DNA from: Candidatus Solibacter sp.
Lineage (GTDB): Bacteria > Acidobacteriota > Terriglobia > Bryobacterales > Bryobacteraceae
Length of the DNA: 42,850 bases
Assembly (NCBI GenBank): GCA_025361425.1
Contig: JANYAH010000107.1
Location: 1 to 42,850, forward strand
Reading direction: 5' to 3'
The translations under genes were made by a program, and so were the position numbers. The notes under the pieces are model-generated. The model was not told the DNA's origin. It did not search any database and worked only from the letters and a program-made list of their open reading frames with translations. This document shows positions 34,202-42,831 of the stretch, in pieces. Positions within the stretch are counted from its first letter, which is position 1, and the number at the start of each line of letters is the position of its first letter.

Positions 34202-35239
34202 TTATTGTACCGGGATGGCCGGGACGTTGACCTTGGCGGCGGCTTTCAGCAGCATATCCCAGTTACCGGCGGCGATGGGGAGGCCGTTGACGCGGCGCTC
34301 CGCCTCCATGCGCCATTCCGGGTCGCCGGCCACGAGCACCTCGTGGAAGCCCGGGGCGGCGGGCGTGGACTTCATGAGATGGACGAGTTGCGTGACGCGC
34401 GCGGTGAACTCTTCCACAGGCATGAAGCGGGCCACATCGATGGCGAGGAACATCTGGCTGACGCGCACTGTCTTGCCGCGGAAGCGGATGCCGCCGACCT
34501 CATTGCACATGGCGCCACCAGAGAGCACGGAGCAGAGAATTTCCACCATCATGGCGAGGCCGCTGCCCTTATAGCCACCCAAAGGCATGAGCATACCCTT
34601 GTAGGCGGCATCGGTATCAGTGGTGGGCACGCCTTCGGAATCGAAGGCCCAGCCGGCGGGGATCTGGGGCTGCCCGTTGAGAAACGCCTTGAAGACTTTG
34701 CCGGCGGCGACGGTGGTGGTGGCCATATCGAGCAGCCAGGGGCCGGGCACGGACATGCAGATGGGGTTGGTGCCCAACTGCCCTTTCTTGCCCTGCCAAG
34801 GCGGCACGATGGGGGAAGCGTTGCACATCACGATGCCGATTTGTCCAGCGGCGCGCATTTTCTGGGCCCACCAGGCGGCGGCGCCGAAGTGGTTGGATTC
34901 CTTGGCCAGGACCAGCGCCACGCCGTGCTGACTTGCGATGCGCACGGCGTGCGCGCAGCAGGATTCGGCCACCCATTGGCCGAGCGCATTCTGTCCGTCG
35001 AAATGGAGGCAACTGCCGAATTCAGAAATCACGCGGCCATCGGCGAGCGGGTCCATCTCGCCGGCCAGCAACTGGTCGATATAGAACGGCAGGAGTTGGA
35101 TGCCGTGGGAATCGACGCCGCGCAGGTTGGCGGAAATCAGACAGGCGGCGGTGATCTGGGCTTTGTGGCGCGGCACTCCGGCCCCCTGGAGGATGGCTTC
35201 GCAGAACTGGGTCAGTTGGGTGACGGGGACAGTGGGCAT
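34202..35239 (-). CDS. Ldh-family (malate/L-lactate/ureidoglycolate type) NAD(P)-dependent oxidoreductase
   Basis: This 345-aa protein belongs to the Ldh_2 family, which differs in fold from classical LDH. Conserved phrases are ANLRGVDSHGIQLLPFYI near residue 40 with the substrate His, ALVLAKESNHFGAAAWW, GTNPICMSVP and PLGGYKGSGLAMMVEIL. The family reduces or oxidises 2-oxo or 2-hydroxy acids such as malate, sulfolactate or ureidoglycolate. Sequence alone does not tell which. It precedes lipA on the same strand. Confidence 0.88.
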   Translation of the reverse strand: MPTVPVTQLTQFCEAILQGAGVPRHKAQITAACLISANLRGVDSHGIQLLPFYIDQLLAGEMDPLADGRVISEFGSCLHFDGQNALGQWVAESCCAHAVRIASQHGVALVLAKESNHFGAAAWWAQKMRAAGQIGIVMCNASPIVPPWQGKKGQLGTNPICMSVPGPWLLDMATTTVAAGKVFKAFLNGQPQIPAGWAFDSEGVPTTDTDAAYKGMLMPLGGYKGSGLAMMVEILCSVLSGGAMCNEVGGIRFRGKTVRVSQMFLAIDVARFMPVEEFTARVTQLVHLMKSTPAAPGFHEVLVAGDPEWRMEAERRVNGLPIAAGNWDMLLKAAAKVNVPAIPVQ

Positions 35240-35285
35240 GTAGTTCCAGGGTAACGCGGTGGGGGAGCCAGGCGGGCAAGGACTT

Positions 35286-35331
35286 CACCGCAGAGACGCA
35301 GAGACCGCAGAGATAAGCGCAGAGAAGCAGG
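35286..35331. repeat. short GCAGAGA-type direct repeats
   Basis: ACCGCAGAGACGCAGAGACC and following GCAGAG units form an imperfect tandem array, a low-complexity intergenic motif. The rest of the 220-bp gap holds the palindrome at 35420-35454 and no gene. Confidence 0.5.
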
Positions 35332-35419
35332 AGAAAGTCAGAGGCTGAAAGAACGCGGAGTTAACAAGGGGGCTTCGCGAGGCACGGGTGTGTTGGGCAC
35401 AGCCGCCGCCTACATGCCT

Positions 35420-35454
35420 GGGCAAGGCCGACGCGGTGGCGGTCGGCCTTGCCC
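35420..35454. terminator. 13-bp stem palindrome downstream of the propeller gene
   Basis: GGGCAAGGCCGAC (35420-35432), 9-nt loop, GTCGGCCTTGCCC (35442-35454), 7 bp from the stop of the propeller gene. It is a plausible end of the metal-resistance transcript. No T-run follows on the minus strand. Confidence 0.55.
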
Positions 35455-35461
35455 GAATAAA

Positions 35462-37507
35462 TTAGGGTTTGGTTACGTTGAACGGCGAGTTCGTCATCAC
35501 GCCCATCACCGTCCCGTTACTGGTTGGCAGGCGAACCTGGCGAGCGCCGACCACGGCGGCCGGAAGAATCTGAACGGAAGCGGTGATCTGGGTTCCGGCC
35601 GAGTTGGCTTGAACGTTCGAGACCTTGATGTTGGTATCCGCTTGACCGAGGGCGCTACCAGACCCTCCGCCCATCATGCCGCCACCCATGCCGTTTCCCG
35701 CGAGGATGAACTCGACCCCCTGGATGCCCTGAAACCCGGAGCCCGTGATGGTTAAAGTCAACGTGCTGCCAGCGGATGCGCTGCTGGGAGTGATGGCGGA
35801 AATCAGCGGCATAGTGAACTGTCCTTGGCGCTCGGTATCCCCGCCATTGATGCGATTCAGTATCCCGTAGCTTGCCAGATCGACGACATCCAGCGTTCCA
35901 GTTCCTTCGGCTAAAACGAGCAATTGGTTCTTGGCGGTGTTGACGGCAAGCGCCACTGGGCCCGGATCGACCGGGAAGGTTTTCAGCACGGCTCCAGAGG
36001 CCAGATCTGCCACCGTGACACTCGCGGTCATTTGGTTTGCGATGTAGGCCGTGTTGCCATTCACAGCGACGGCGCCGGGCCCCATGCCATTCCAGGTGCT
36101 GGTGGCCACTTGCGTGAAAGCCTTGGTGCCGAGGTCGAGGATGAGGAAGCCGTTGGACATCGGTGTCGTAATGACGGCCTTGTTCGACTGAGTGGAGATG
36201 GCGACCTCACGCGGGCGCGAACCGGCGGGCAGCGCCACGTTCGACACCGTGTAATTGGTCAGGTTGACGATCGAAATTGAGCCCGCCTGCATATTCGCAA
36301 CCACTGCCGTGCTGCCGGCGACCGCGATGCCGCTAGCTCCGAGTCCGACGTTCACGGTCTGGGTAACGGTCTTGCTGGCCGTATCGATCACCGAGACGGT
36401 GCCGCTGCCGGCGTTGGTCACCAGGAGATTCGATCCCGCGAAGACCAGGCGGCTGGGATAGTAACCGGTTCCAACTACCGAGAGCACCTTGTTTTGAGAC
36501 AGATCAATCAGCGCGATTGAAGCCTTGGTGCTCAACCCTACGGCTGCCATGGTGCCCGCGGCATTCACGGCAATCGCGTGAGCTTGGGATCCGCTTGGAA
36601 GCGTAATGGTCGCGGTGGTGGAGTTGGAAGCTAGTGAGATGACGCGGACAACGTCGTCGTTCTCGTCAGTAACCAGAGCGGTGCCATTGGCGGCATTGAA
36701 GGCCATGTAGCTCATCTCATGGCCGCGAGCCATATTCTCGCCGACCATCATGCCCCGTCCCCAGCCTGGCATGCCCTGCATCATCGCCGCCGTGGGCAGG
36801 ACGTGCATGAAGGTGACGTTGCTCACCTGACCGTTCGACGTCACTGTCACGGGCGTGCGGCCGACGCCGGCCATACCCGATGGGAGCGTTAGATTGATCT
36901 GCTGTAGTCCCGCGAAGCCAGGCGCGTTGCCGGACCACATCACGTCAACCTGCATGCCTCCGATTGTCACCGTCGGCTTGGTTGAGGGATCCAGGCCGGT
37001 GACGTACATCGCCACGTAAGTCGGCTGGCCGTTGGTGGAGGTGCTGAACGGCCCCATCTGCCACATTGTCCCGTTCAACATTGCGCCTTCGCCCATGCCC
37101 ATGCCGTTGAGCGCGAACATGCCTGGACCCGCGCTGCCGGCCATTGCGTTACCGGTCATCGTCTGAGACCCGTTATCCACCATCACGGTGGCTTGGCCGG
37201 AGCCTACGTTAGGGGGCATGATGAAATTAATCTGGCCTGGAGAAACGTACTGCATCATGGCAGACGCTCCGTTCACAGCCACGGAACAGCCGCCCAACGC
37301 GGTGGGCAGTTGACCGGGTGCGACCCAATTGCCAGCCATCGTCTGGGGACAAAGGTTCTGTCCGAAGATGGAGGCGAAGGAGCCGGGGGCGATCGGCTGA
37401 GCCGGATCGAAAGATGCCCCATTCACAATGCTCATCTGTGCAAACGACCGGGAAGCCCCAGTTATTCCTAAAAGACCGGCAAGTGCGAGTGCGGTAAGTG
37501 TTTTCAT
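35462..37507 (-). CDS. secreted Met-rich beta-propeller protein with Solibacter-type and IPT/TIG domains
   Basis: The ATG at 37507 (681 aa) has GGAGA upstream and opens a signal peptide MKTLTALALAGLLGITGASRSFA. Residues to about 230 match the TIGR03437 pattern (PGSFASIFGQNL, VSPGQINFIMP, YVTGLDPSTKPTVTIGG, PGFAGLQQINLTLP). A YVTN-type seven-blade beta-propeller follows (NSTTATITLPSGSQAHAIAV and similar repeats). An IPT/TIG-like domain near residues 570-660 ends the protein. Met-rich stretches (NGMGMGEGAML, MMQGMPGWGRGMMVG, GNGMGGGMMGGG) resemble copper-binding methionine motifs. It is the last gene of the copper cluster. Metal binding is an inference. Confidence 0.82.
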   Translation of the reverse strand: MKTLTALALAGLLGITGASRSFAQMSIVNGASFDPAQPIAPGSFASIFGQNLCPQTMAGNWVAPGQLPTALGGCSVAVNGASAMMQYVSPGQINFIMPPNVGSGQATVMVDNGSQTMTGNAMAGSAGPGMFALNGMGMGEGAMLNGTMWQMGPFSTSTNGQPTYVAMYVTGLDPSTKPTVTIGGMQVDVMWSGNAPGFAGLQQINLTLPSGMAGVGRTPVTVTSNGQVSNVTFMHVLPTAAMMQGMPGWGRGMMVGENMARGHEMSYMAFNAANGTALVTDENDDVVRVISLASNSTTATITLPSGSQAHAIAVNAAGTMAAVGLSTKASIALIDLSQNKVLSVVGTGYYPSRLVFAGSNLLVTNAGSGTVSVIDTASKTVTQTVNVGLGASGIAVAGSTAVVANMQAGSISIVNLTNYTVSNVALPAGSRPREVAISTQSNKAVITTPMSNGFLILDLGTKAFTQVATSTWNGMGPGAVAVNGNTAYIANQMTASVTVADLASGAVLKTFPVDPGPVALAVNTAKNQLLVLAEGTGTLDVVDLASYGILNRINGGDTERQGQFTMPLISAITPSSASAGSTLTLTITGSGFQGIQGVEFILAGNGMGGGMMGGGSGSALGQADTNIKVSNVQANSAGTQITASVQILPAAVVGARQVRLPTSNGTVMGVMTNSPFNVTKP

Positions 37508-37620
37508 TTTAGATCTCCATTCACGCCATGAATGTTGCAGTTGGAACTCCATGGGCTTTCCCGGATAACCCGAGTGTTTTCAATGTTGGGCAACCGGCCC
37601 CGCGGGGTCCGGCTGCAAGG

Positions 37621-37641
37621 CGGGCACACGTGGCGTGCCCG
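37621..37641. terminator. hairpin between outer-membrane and propeller genes
   Basis: CGGGCAC-ACGTGGC-GTGCCCG, 10 bp after the stop of the upstream gene. A repeat-type palindrome; may attenuate transcription into the propeller gene. Confidence 0.4.
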
Positions 37642-37650
37642 ATGTATCCG

Positions 37651-38841
37651 TTAGAAGTGCTTGCCGGGGAAGAGCAGGCGCACGAGGTCAACTCCTATTG
37701 ACACGCGAACAATCGTTAAATGAAATGGGACGCTTCGGGAAACGACTGAACTGAGAGAGAGGCCCGTGTGCAGCGGAACCGAGAGCCAGACAGAGGCACC
37801 GTAATCGCGAAGGTCGCTCGCGTTGACCACGCTCTGCTGGGTGCGATCATAGAACGGCATCGACGTGGCTGGTGGCATGGTAGTTTCTCCGTTGTTGCCC
37901 ATGCCCATACCAAAGCTCATGTTGCCGCCCGGCATCAACCCGCCCCCGTTCTGAGAGCCCGCCTGCGCGGTCTGGCTATAAATAACCTGATTACCGATTG
38001 GCTCCAGCCCGAAACCGCCGATGCCCGCGGCCACTTTACGCGGCAGTGTGAACTCCACCCCACCGCTGAGATGGATTGCGTTTCCGTCCGTAGTGTACGG
38101 GCGCTGGTAGCCGACGCTGTTGAAGACCGAGTTGGCAAACCCAGCCGACACCCATGGGCGTGCAAACGCGAAGCGGCGAGCCACGGTTCCGGTGGCATCG
38201 ATGGTGACTTTGCCCGCCCCTAACCCCTGGTTCCGATTTCCCGTCGGCGCACCGGCTGTGAGCGCCGATCCGAAGTCGAACCCGGCAGCCCGCCCCCGTA
38301 AGAACCCTGCAACGTAAACGTCGCCGAGGCCGCCGGACGATACGTTATTCGCGAAGGTACGGTAGTAAGGGACGCCGACGACCACGGCAGCGTGGATCGA
38401 GTCGAAGCCGAACTCCGGGACGAGGGAATACAGAGTCGCGGAAGAGTTGTAGTCAACGCTTGATCGCAAAGACAGAACGGGGCGAGGCGCTGTGACACTG
38501 GGTGTGACTACGTTGTAACGCGCCAATTGCCGATTCACATCCCGAAGGAGCGCGCTTAGGCTGCGCAGAATGCCTTCCTCGCGGATTCCGCGCGCGCGAA
38601 GTGCGGAGACGACGATGGCCGCAAAGGATTGTCCGGTGTCTTTATGCAGCAACAGAAGATGATTGCGATGCACCTGGAGGGTGTCCGCCATCGCGGCTAC
38701 GACCGCAAGCTTCAGGGCCGGGTCCGCACAGAGCGCATCGATCGTGCTCATTTCCCGCTGGATTGCCGCGTTGGGCGTTTGCGCGCACACGAATGGTGGC
38801 AGGACAAGCAACACGCACAGCGCTGTCAGAATCCGCTTCAT
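37651..38841 (-). CDS. outer-membrane beta-barrel-type protein with a Met-rich loop, 396 aa
   Basis: The signal peptide MKRILTALCVLLVLPPFVCA is followed by a helical domain of about 90 residues. From residue 115 a series of amphipathic strands (VLSLRSSVDYNSSATLYSL, FDSIHAAVVVGVPYY, RVSIGVDLVRLLFPG) ends in the aromatic C-terminus GKHF typical of outer-membrane barrels. One inserted segment, GGLMPGGNMSFGMGMGNNG, is methionine-rich, matching its neighbours. It is 7 bp downstream of the FecR-domain gene. I cannot name the family; a channel or metal efflux role is plausible from context only. Confidence 0.75.
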   Translation of the reverse strand: MKRILTALCVLLVLPPFVCAQTPNAAIQREMSTIDALCADPALKLAVVAAMADTLQVHRNHLLLLHKDTGQSFAAIVVSALRARGIREEGILRSLSALLRDVNRQLARYNVVTPSVTAPRPVLSLRSSVDYNSSATLYSLVPEFGFDSIHAAVVVGVPYYRTFANNVSSGGLGDVYVAGFLRGRAAGFDFGSALTAGAPTGNRNQGLGAGKVTIDATGTVARRFAFARPWVSAGFANSVFNSVGYQRPYTTDGNAIHLSGGVEFTLPRKVAAGIGGFGLEPIGNQVIYSQTAQAGSQNGGGLMPGGNMSFGMGMGNNGETTMPPATSMPFYDRTQQSVVNASDLRDYGASVWLSVPLHTGLSLSSVVSRSVPFHLTIVRVSIGVDLVRLLFPGKHF

Positions 38842-38848
38842 AACGTTC

Positions 38849-39598
38849 CTAGTGGTGGGGCCCGAGCCTACCAGGCATACCTGTCATCCCGCCAGAGAGC
38901 GCACTGCCCGGCATTGCGTCCATCGCGCCCGCGGCTCCCTTCATCGCATTACCGCCCATACCGGCGTTGCCCCGCTGGCCAGGCATCATGTCTGCGCGTT
39001 CAGAACGGCCTCGAAAAGCCTGGGCTCGTAAAGGGCGTCGATCCGCACCTACCCATGTGCGCTGTCCGGGACGCAGCAGGACTTCGTCCGCTGTCGAACG
39101 ACGGTTTGCAACCGCGACCATGCCCTCGTCCACCGCAACCAACGTGGCATCGGTGTCGTCAACGAACACGCTAAACGTGGTCCCTCGAACCGCGATTACG
39201 GCGGTCGGCGTCGTCATGCTATGGGGGTTGGGGCGACCGCTCAGCTTCTCGATGTGTACTTTAATGGAGCCGAAGAACAGATGCAGGAAATCGCTAATGC
39301 CGGCGGCGTGTTCGTTGTAAATGACGCGAGAATCCGGAAAGATGTGGACGGTGCTGCCGTCGTTGAATTGAATGACGGCTTCCGATTGCGCGTCGGTCAC
39401 GAGTTCGTCCCCGATCCCGACTGTTTCGTTCAAGGCCAACGCCCGGCTCGCCAGACTCGCCCGCCTCACCGATAGATTGCCCGTGACGCTGATGACGCGG
39501 CCTTGCCCCGCAAAAGGCGACTGCGCCACAGCAGGATCGCTGGACCAAACGAAGAGCGTGAGCGCAGCGGCAACAATCTTTAGGACAGACAGACGCAA
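38849..39598 (-). CDS. FecR-domain periplasmic protein with a Met/Gly-rich tail
   Basis: 249 aa. The start is TTG at 39598, with GAGGAG 5 nt upstream. A signal peptide (cleavage near AVA-QS) is followed by a FecR domain: VTGNLSVRRASLAS, GIGDELVTDAQSEAVIQFNDGS, HSMTTPTAVIAVRGTTFSVFV. The C-terminal 50 residues are Met/Gly-rich (MMPGQRGNAGMGGNAMKG, GGMTGMPGRLGPHH) and end in HH, unlike ordinary FecR proteins. No sigma factor is adjacent. In this setting it may sense or hold metal in the periplasm. Confidence 0.82.
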   Translation of the reverse strand: MRLSVLKIVAAALTLFVWSSDPAVAQSPFAGQGRVISVTGNLSVRRASLASRALALNETVGIGDELVTDAQSEAVIQFNDGSTVHIFPDSRVIYNEHAAGISDFLHLFFGSIKVHIEKLSGRPNPHSMTTPTAVIAVRGTTFSVFVDDTDATLVAVDEGMVAVANRRSTADEVLLRPGQRTWVGADRRPLRAQAFRGRSERADMMPGQRGNAGMGGNAMKGAAGAMDAMPGSALSGGMTGMPGRLGPHH

Positions 39599-39747
39599 GT
39601 TGACTCCTCGTTGGAATTAATAGTGCGATCGCAATGCCACGGCTGAGGTGGGTCTCTATTACCCAAGGATTCAATCCGCCGCTAGAGGTGACAGGCTGGA
39701 TCTGAGTGATATGCCCCAGTCGGTTGCGTCCGGCCTCCCAGCGCGGC

Positions 39748-39888
39748 CTATTTGCGATTCGCGGATGCGTACTTGGCCATTTGCTCGTGCGATGCTGCCA
39801 GTTCCCGTGCGACGTTAGCCGCTTCGCGAACCGATTTGGCGAAGTACTCGCAATGGGCAACCGTGTTTGGCGCCATCGGATTCTTCAT
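39748..39888 (-). CDS. small protein with HCxxxA...LAxxHxxM motif, 46 aa
   Basis: The ATG at 39888 has a perfect GGAGG 8 nt upstream (39901-39897); the longer frame to 39978 has no good ribosome site. The sequence is a single amphipathic helix region, AHCEYFAKSVREAANVARELAASHEQMAKYA, with one Cys and several His/Met. It resembles small helical proteins common in Acidobacteriota, but I cannot name the family. It lies between the ATPase and the FecR gene, on the same strand. Confidence 0.5.
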   Translation of the reverse strand: MKNPMAPNTVAHCEYFAKSVREAANVARELAASHEQMAKYASANRK

Positions 39889-40011
39889 CGCGGCCGCCTC
39901 CGACATCGTGCTCTTGTGGACTGTGAAAGCATCACGGCGGAGGCCTGGTATCGGTAGCAGACTCGCGACCCGCTGCATAAAGAATCTTGTTCACGTTGTT
40001 CAAGAGCTTGG

Positions 40012-42147
40012 TCACTTCTCCAATCTGAGCAGCCGCGCGTTGATGGCCACAATCACCGTGCTCGCGGACATCAGCACCGCGCCCAGGGCGGGAGTGAGCA
40101 GGACACCCCATGCGTAGAGGGCTCCGGCCGCCAGTGGAATGGCGACGACGTTGTAGGCCGTGGCCCAGAGAAGATTTTGAACCATCTTCCGATAAGTGGC
40201 GCGAGAAAGCTGCACGATGGCCACGACATCCAGCGGATTACTCCGCACCAGAATAACGTCGGCGGTTTCCACCGCGACATCGGAACCGGCTCCAATGGCG
40301 ATACCCAAATCAGCCTGCGCCAGAGCCGGGGCATCGTTCACGCCGTCGCCAGTCATGGCCACTAAGACTCCGCGGGATTGGACCTCTTTGACTTTTGCGG
40401 CTTTGTCTTGTGGCAGGACTTCGGCGAAGTATTCATCGAGCCCGACTTGGTCCGAAACCCATTTGGCGGTCGCTTTGTTATCGCCGGTGAGCATCATGCA
40501 ACGGATGTTAAGCGCCTTAAGGGCATCGATGGCTTGCTTCGCTTCCGGCCGGACAATATCGGCCAAGGCAATCGCTCCTTTGAGCTTCCCGTCAACGAGG
40601 ACAAACACGACCGTCTTGCCTTGGGCTTGCAGTGTCTCGACGCGCTTGTCGGTGGAATCGACGTTCTGTTCGCGCAAATAGCCCGGACTAACCACTTTGA
40701 CAACTCTGCCCTCAACGCTACCTTCGGCGCCTTTGCCCGTTATGCTCTTAAAGTTTTCGACGGGCAGTTTCTTTTCCGAAGAAGCGGCGATGGCTTTGGC
40801 GATGGGATGTTCGGAATTCGCGTCCACGGAGGCCGCGTACTTGCGCAGCGTTTCTTCGTCGATGTCCTGGGAAAGTACCAGAGTATCAGTGACGCCAAAG
40901 CGGCCCTCGGTAAGCGTGCCAGTCTTATCAAAAATAACGGCTTGCAGTTTTCGGGCGCCTTCGAAAGAAACGCGATTACGAATGAGCAGACCGTTTTTCG
41001 CGGCCAGCGCCGTGGAAACGGCTACCACCAGCGGCACGGCAAGACCTAGGGCATGCGGGCAGGCGATGACCATGACGGTGACGGTGCGTTCGATGGCGAA
41101 CGCGAAATCTTTGCCCATGAGAACCAGCCAAATAAGGAGAGTAATTACTCCGCCACCCAAGGCAACAATGGTGAGCCATAGCGCCGCGGTGTTGGCTAGA
41201 TCCTGGGTCTTTGATTTGCTCTCTTGGGCCTGTTTGACGAGATCGATGACCTGCGACAGAAAGGACTCCTTGCCGGTGCCTTTGACCTCGACAGTCAGCG
41301 AACCCTCCCCGTTGATGGAGCCGCCGAGAACCTTGCCGCCAATGTTTTTGGTAACTGGAGTTGATTCCCCGGTAAGCATCGCTTCATTGACCGAGCTCTC
41401 GCCCTCAACGACGATACCGTCGGCGGCGAGTTTCTCACCTGGTTTGACCAGGACTCTGTCATTCACAGCCAGTTCGGCGAGAGGCACGTCTTTTACGCTG
41501 CCGTCGGGCATGAGTTTGTGGGCGTCGGAGGGCATTAGTTTGGCAAGTTCCTCCAAAGCCCGCGAAGCGCCCATCACGGACTTCATTTCAATCCAATGCC
41601 CGAGCAACATGATATCGATGAGTGAGGCCAACTCCCAGAAGAACATCTTGCCCGTCAGGCCGAATACCACGGCGCTGCTGTAAACATATGCCGTAGTAAT
41701 GGCGACGGAGATTAGCGTCATCATCCCGGGCCGGCGAGACTTGAGTTCCGCGAACAAACCCTTTAGAAACGGCCAGCCGCCATACCAAAAGACCACGGAA
41801 GAAAGGCCGAACAGGACATACATGTCGCCGGGAAAACGAATGGCTTCCCGCAGGCCCACCATTGCTTGGAGCATCGGCGAGAGGACGAGAATGGGCAGGG
41901 TTACGACTAGCGAGACCCAGAACCGTTTCTGGAAATCCGCCGCCATGTGGGCATGGTGGTCGGGTGCGGTATGCGGCATCTTGGTTGGGGCCCCCAGTTT
42001 AGTTTCGGCCTCCAGCCAATTCTGCACGTCGCGTCCTTGCGGACGACCTTCCTTAACATAGATGGCGTATGCGCTTTTGGCCACCTCGCCTTCGGCCGGC
42101 TTGTTTTCGGGTTCATTTGCGCCTGGGTGTTCGTGTGGGTTCGTCAT
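40012..42147 (-). CDS. CopB-type copper/silver P-type ATPase with N-terminal DUF2934-like segment
   Basis: 711 aa from the ATG at 42147; the longer frame to 42225 has no support. This P1B ATPase exports copper or silver. Motifs: TGES (259-262), membrane CPH (363-365, which defines the CopB/P1B-3 class as opposed to CPC), DKTGT with the phosphorylated Asp (407-411), and GDGVND. There is no N-terminal CxxC domain. Instead a His-rich segment HTAPDHHAH (59-67) follows a 25-residue stretch AYAIYVKEGRPQGRDVQNWL that matches the DUF2934 pattern. The gene is the centre of the Met-rich cluster. Confidence 0.93.
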   Translation of the reverse strand: MTNPHEHPGANEPENKPAEGEVAKSAYAIYVKEGRPQGRDVQNWLEAETKLGAPTKMPHTAPDHHAHMAADFQKRFWVSLVVTLPILVLSPMLQAMVGLREAIRFPGDMYVLFGLSSVVFWYGGWPFLKGLFAELKSRRPGMMTLISVAITTAYVYSSAVVFGLTGKMFFWELASLIDIMLLGHWIEMKSVMGASRALEELAKLMPSDAHKLMPDGSVKDVPLAELAVNDRVLVKPGEKLAADGIVVEGESSVNEAMLTGESTPVTKNIGGKVLGGSINGEGSLTVEVKGTGKESFLSQVIDLVKQAQESKSKTQDLANTAALWLTIVALGGGVITLLIWLVLMGKDFAFAIERTVTVMVIACPHALGLAVPLVVAVSTALAAKNGLLIRNRVSFEGARKLQAVIFDKTGTLTEGRFGVTDTLVLSQDIDEETLRKYAASVDANSEHPIAKAIAASSEKKLPVENFKSITGKGAEGSVEGRVVKVVSPGYLREQNVDSTDKRVETLQAQGKTVVFVLVDGKLKGAIALADIVRPEAKQAIDALKALNIRCMMLTGDNKATAKWVSDQVGLDEYFAEVLPQDKAAKVKEVQSRGVLVAMTGDGVNDAPALAQADLGIAIGAGSDVAVETADVILVRSNPLDVVAIVQLSRATYRKMVQNLLWATAYNVVAIPLAAGALYAWGVLLTPALGAVLMSASTVIVAINARLLRLEK

Positions 42148-42298
42148 AAACTTCTTTCGCGGCGCAGCGACCAGTCTACCCGTGGTAATTCCAGACCGTG
42201 AGCAGGTCGCGGCGCCGCCTTTCATCGCAGGGTATCGTGACGATCCGCAATCGGTTCTGTCCTTGCGGATGTTCTTTGTGGGCGTCGGATGAGCTTTC

Positions 42299-42724
42299 TT
42301 ACATGCCCTTCATGTCCTTCATCATTGGGCACTGCGACATGGATTCCTTGCCCATCTCCATGTGCTGCATCATGTGCTGCATCATCTCGTCCTCCATCTT
42401 TGCCTTTCGCGCATCCATGGCGATCCGTTGCTGCGCCATGCCCGTGAGGGCGGCGGCCATCAGGTCCATCTTCTTGTCCTTCGACGCGCGGTTCATCTCG
42501 GCAAGCCGCTCAGTGAGTTGAGCGTCTTGAGCCTTCATGTCGTCCTTCATTTTCTGTTTCTGATCCTTCATTTCCTGACAACGTTCCATCATTGTGGCCT
42601 CTGTCATGGCTTTTCCCTGCGGAGGCTCGGGGGTTTGCGCGTGGACCGGAGACCAGATGGCAAAGGCTAGTGCCAAGGCAAGGCTGGAACGGATGGCGAG
42701 GCTCTTATTCGTTTGGTATCTCAT
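42299..42724 (-). CDS. small periplasmic Met/His-rich protein, 141 aa
   Basis: The ATG has AAAGGAA about 8 nt upstream. A signal peptide (cleavage near VHA-QT) is followed by a helical, highly charged body. The C-terminus is extremely rich in Met with interspersed His and Cys: EMMQHMMQHMEMGKES, then MSQCPMMKDMKGM. Such Met/His/Cys tails bind Cu(I) or Ag(I) in known periplasmic metal proteins (established for CopC/SilE-type motifs; assumed here). It is the first gene seen in the minus-strand metal cluster, 151 bp before the CopB-type ATPase. Confidence 0.82.
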   Translation of the reverse strand: MRYQTNKSLAIRSSLALALAFAIWSPVHAQTPEPPQGKAMTEATMMERCQEMKDQKQKMKDDMKAQDAQLTERLAEMNRASKDKKMDLMAAALTGMAQQRIAMDARKAKMEDEMMQHMMQHMEMGKESMSQCPMMKDMKGM

Positions 42725-42774
42725 ACTTTATTCCTTTCGTTGTGTTGTTCGTGTTTGTTTGAGCTGATAGCGTC

Positions 42775-42831
42775 CACCTGACAGCGTGTTTTGTGATACA
42801 TCGGATTCACCGCGATCCGAACATCTGACAG
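42775..42831. promoter_or_regulatory. pair of CAYCTGACAG direct repeats upstream of the metal cluster
   Basis: CACCTGACAG at 42775-42784 and CATCTGACAG at 42822-42831, 47 bp apart, lie 50-110 bp upstream of the Met/His-rich gene. They could be regulator sites, but the regulator is not in the window. Confidence 0.3.
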
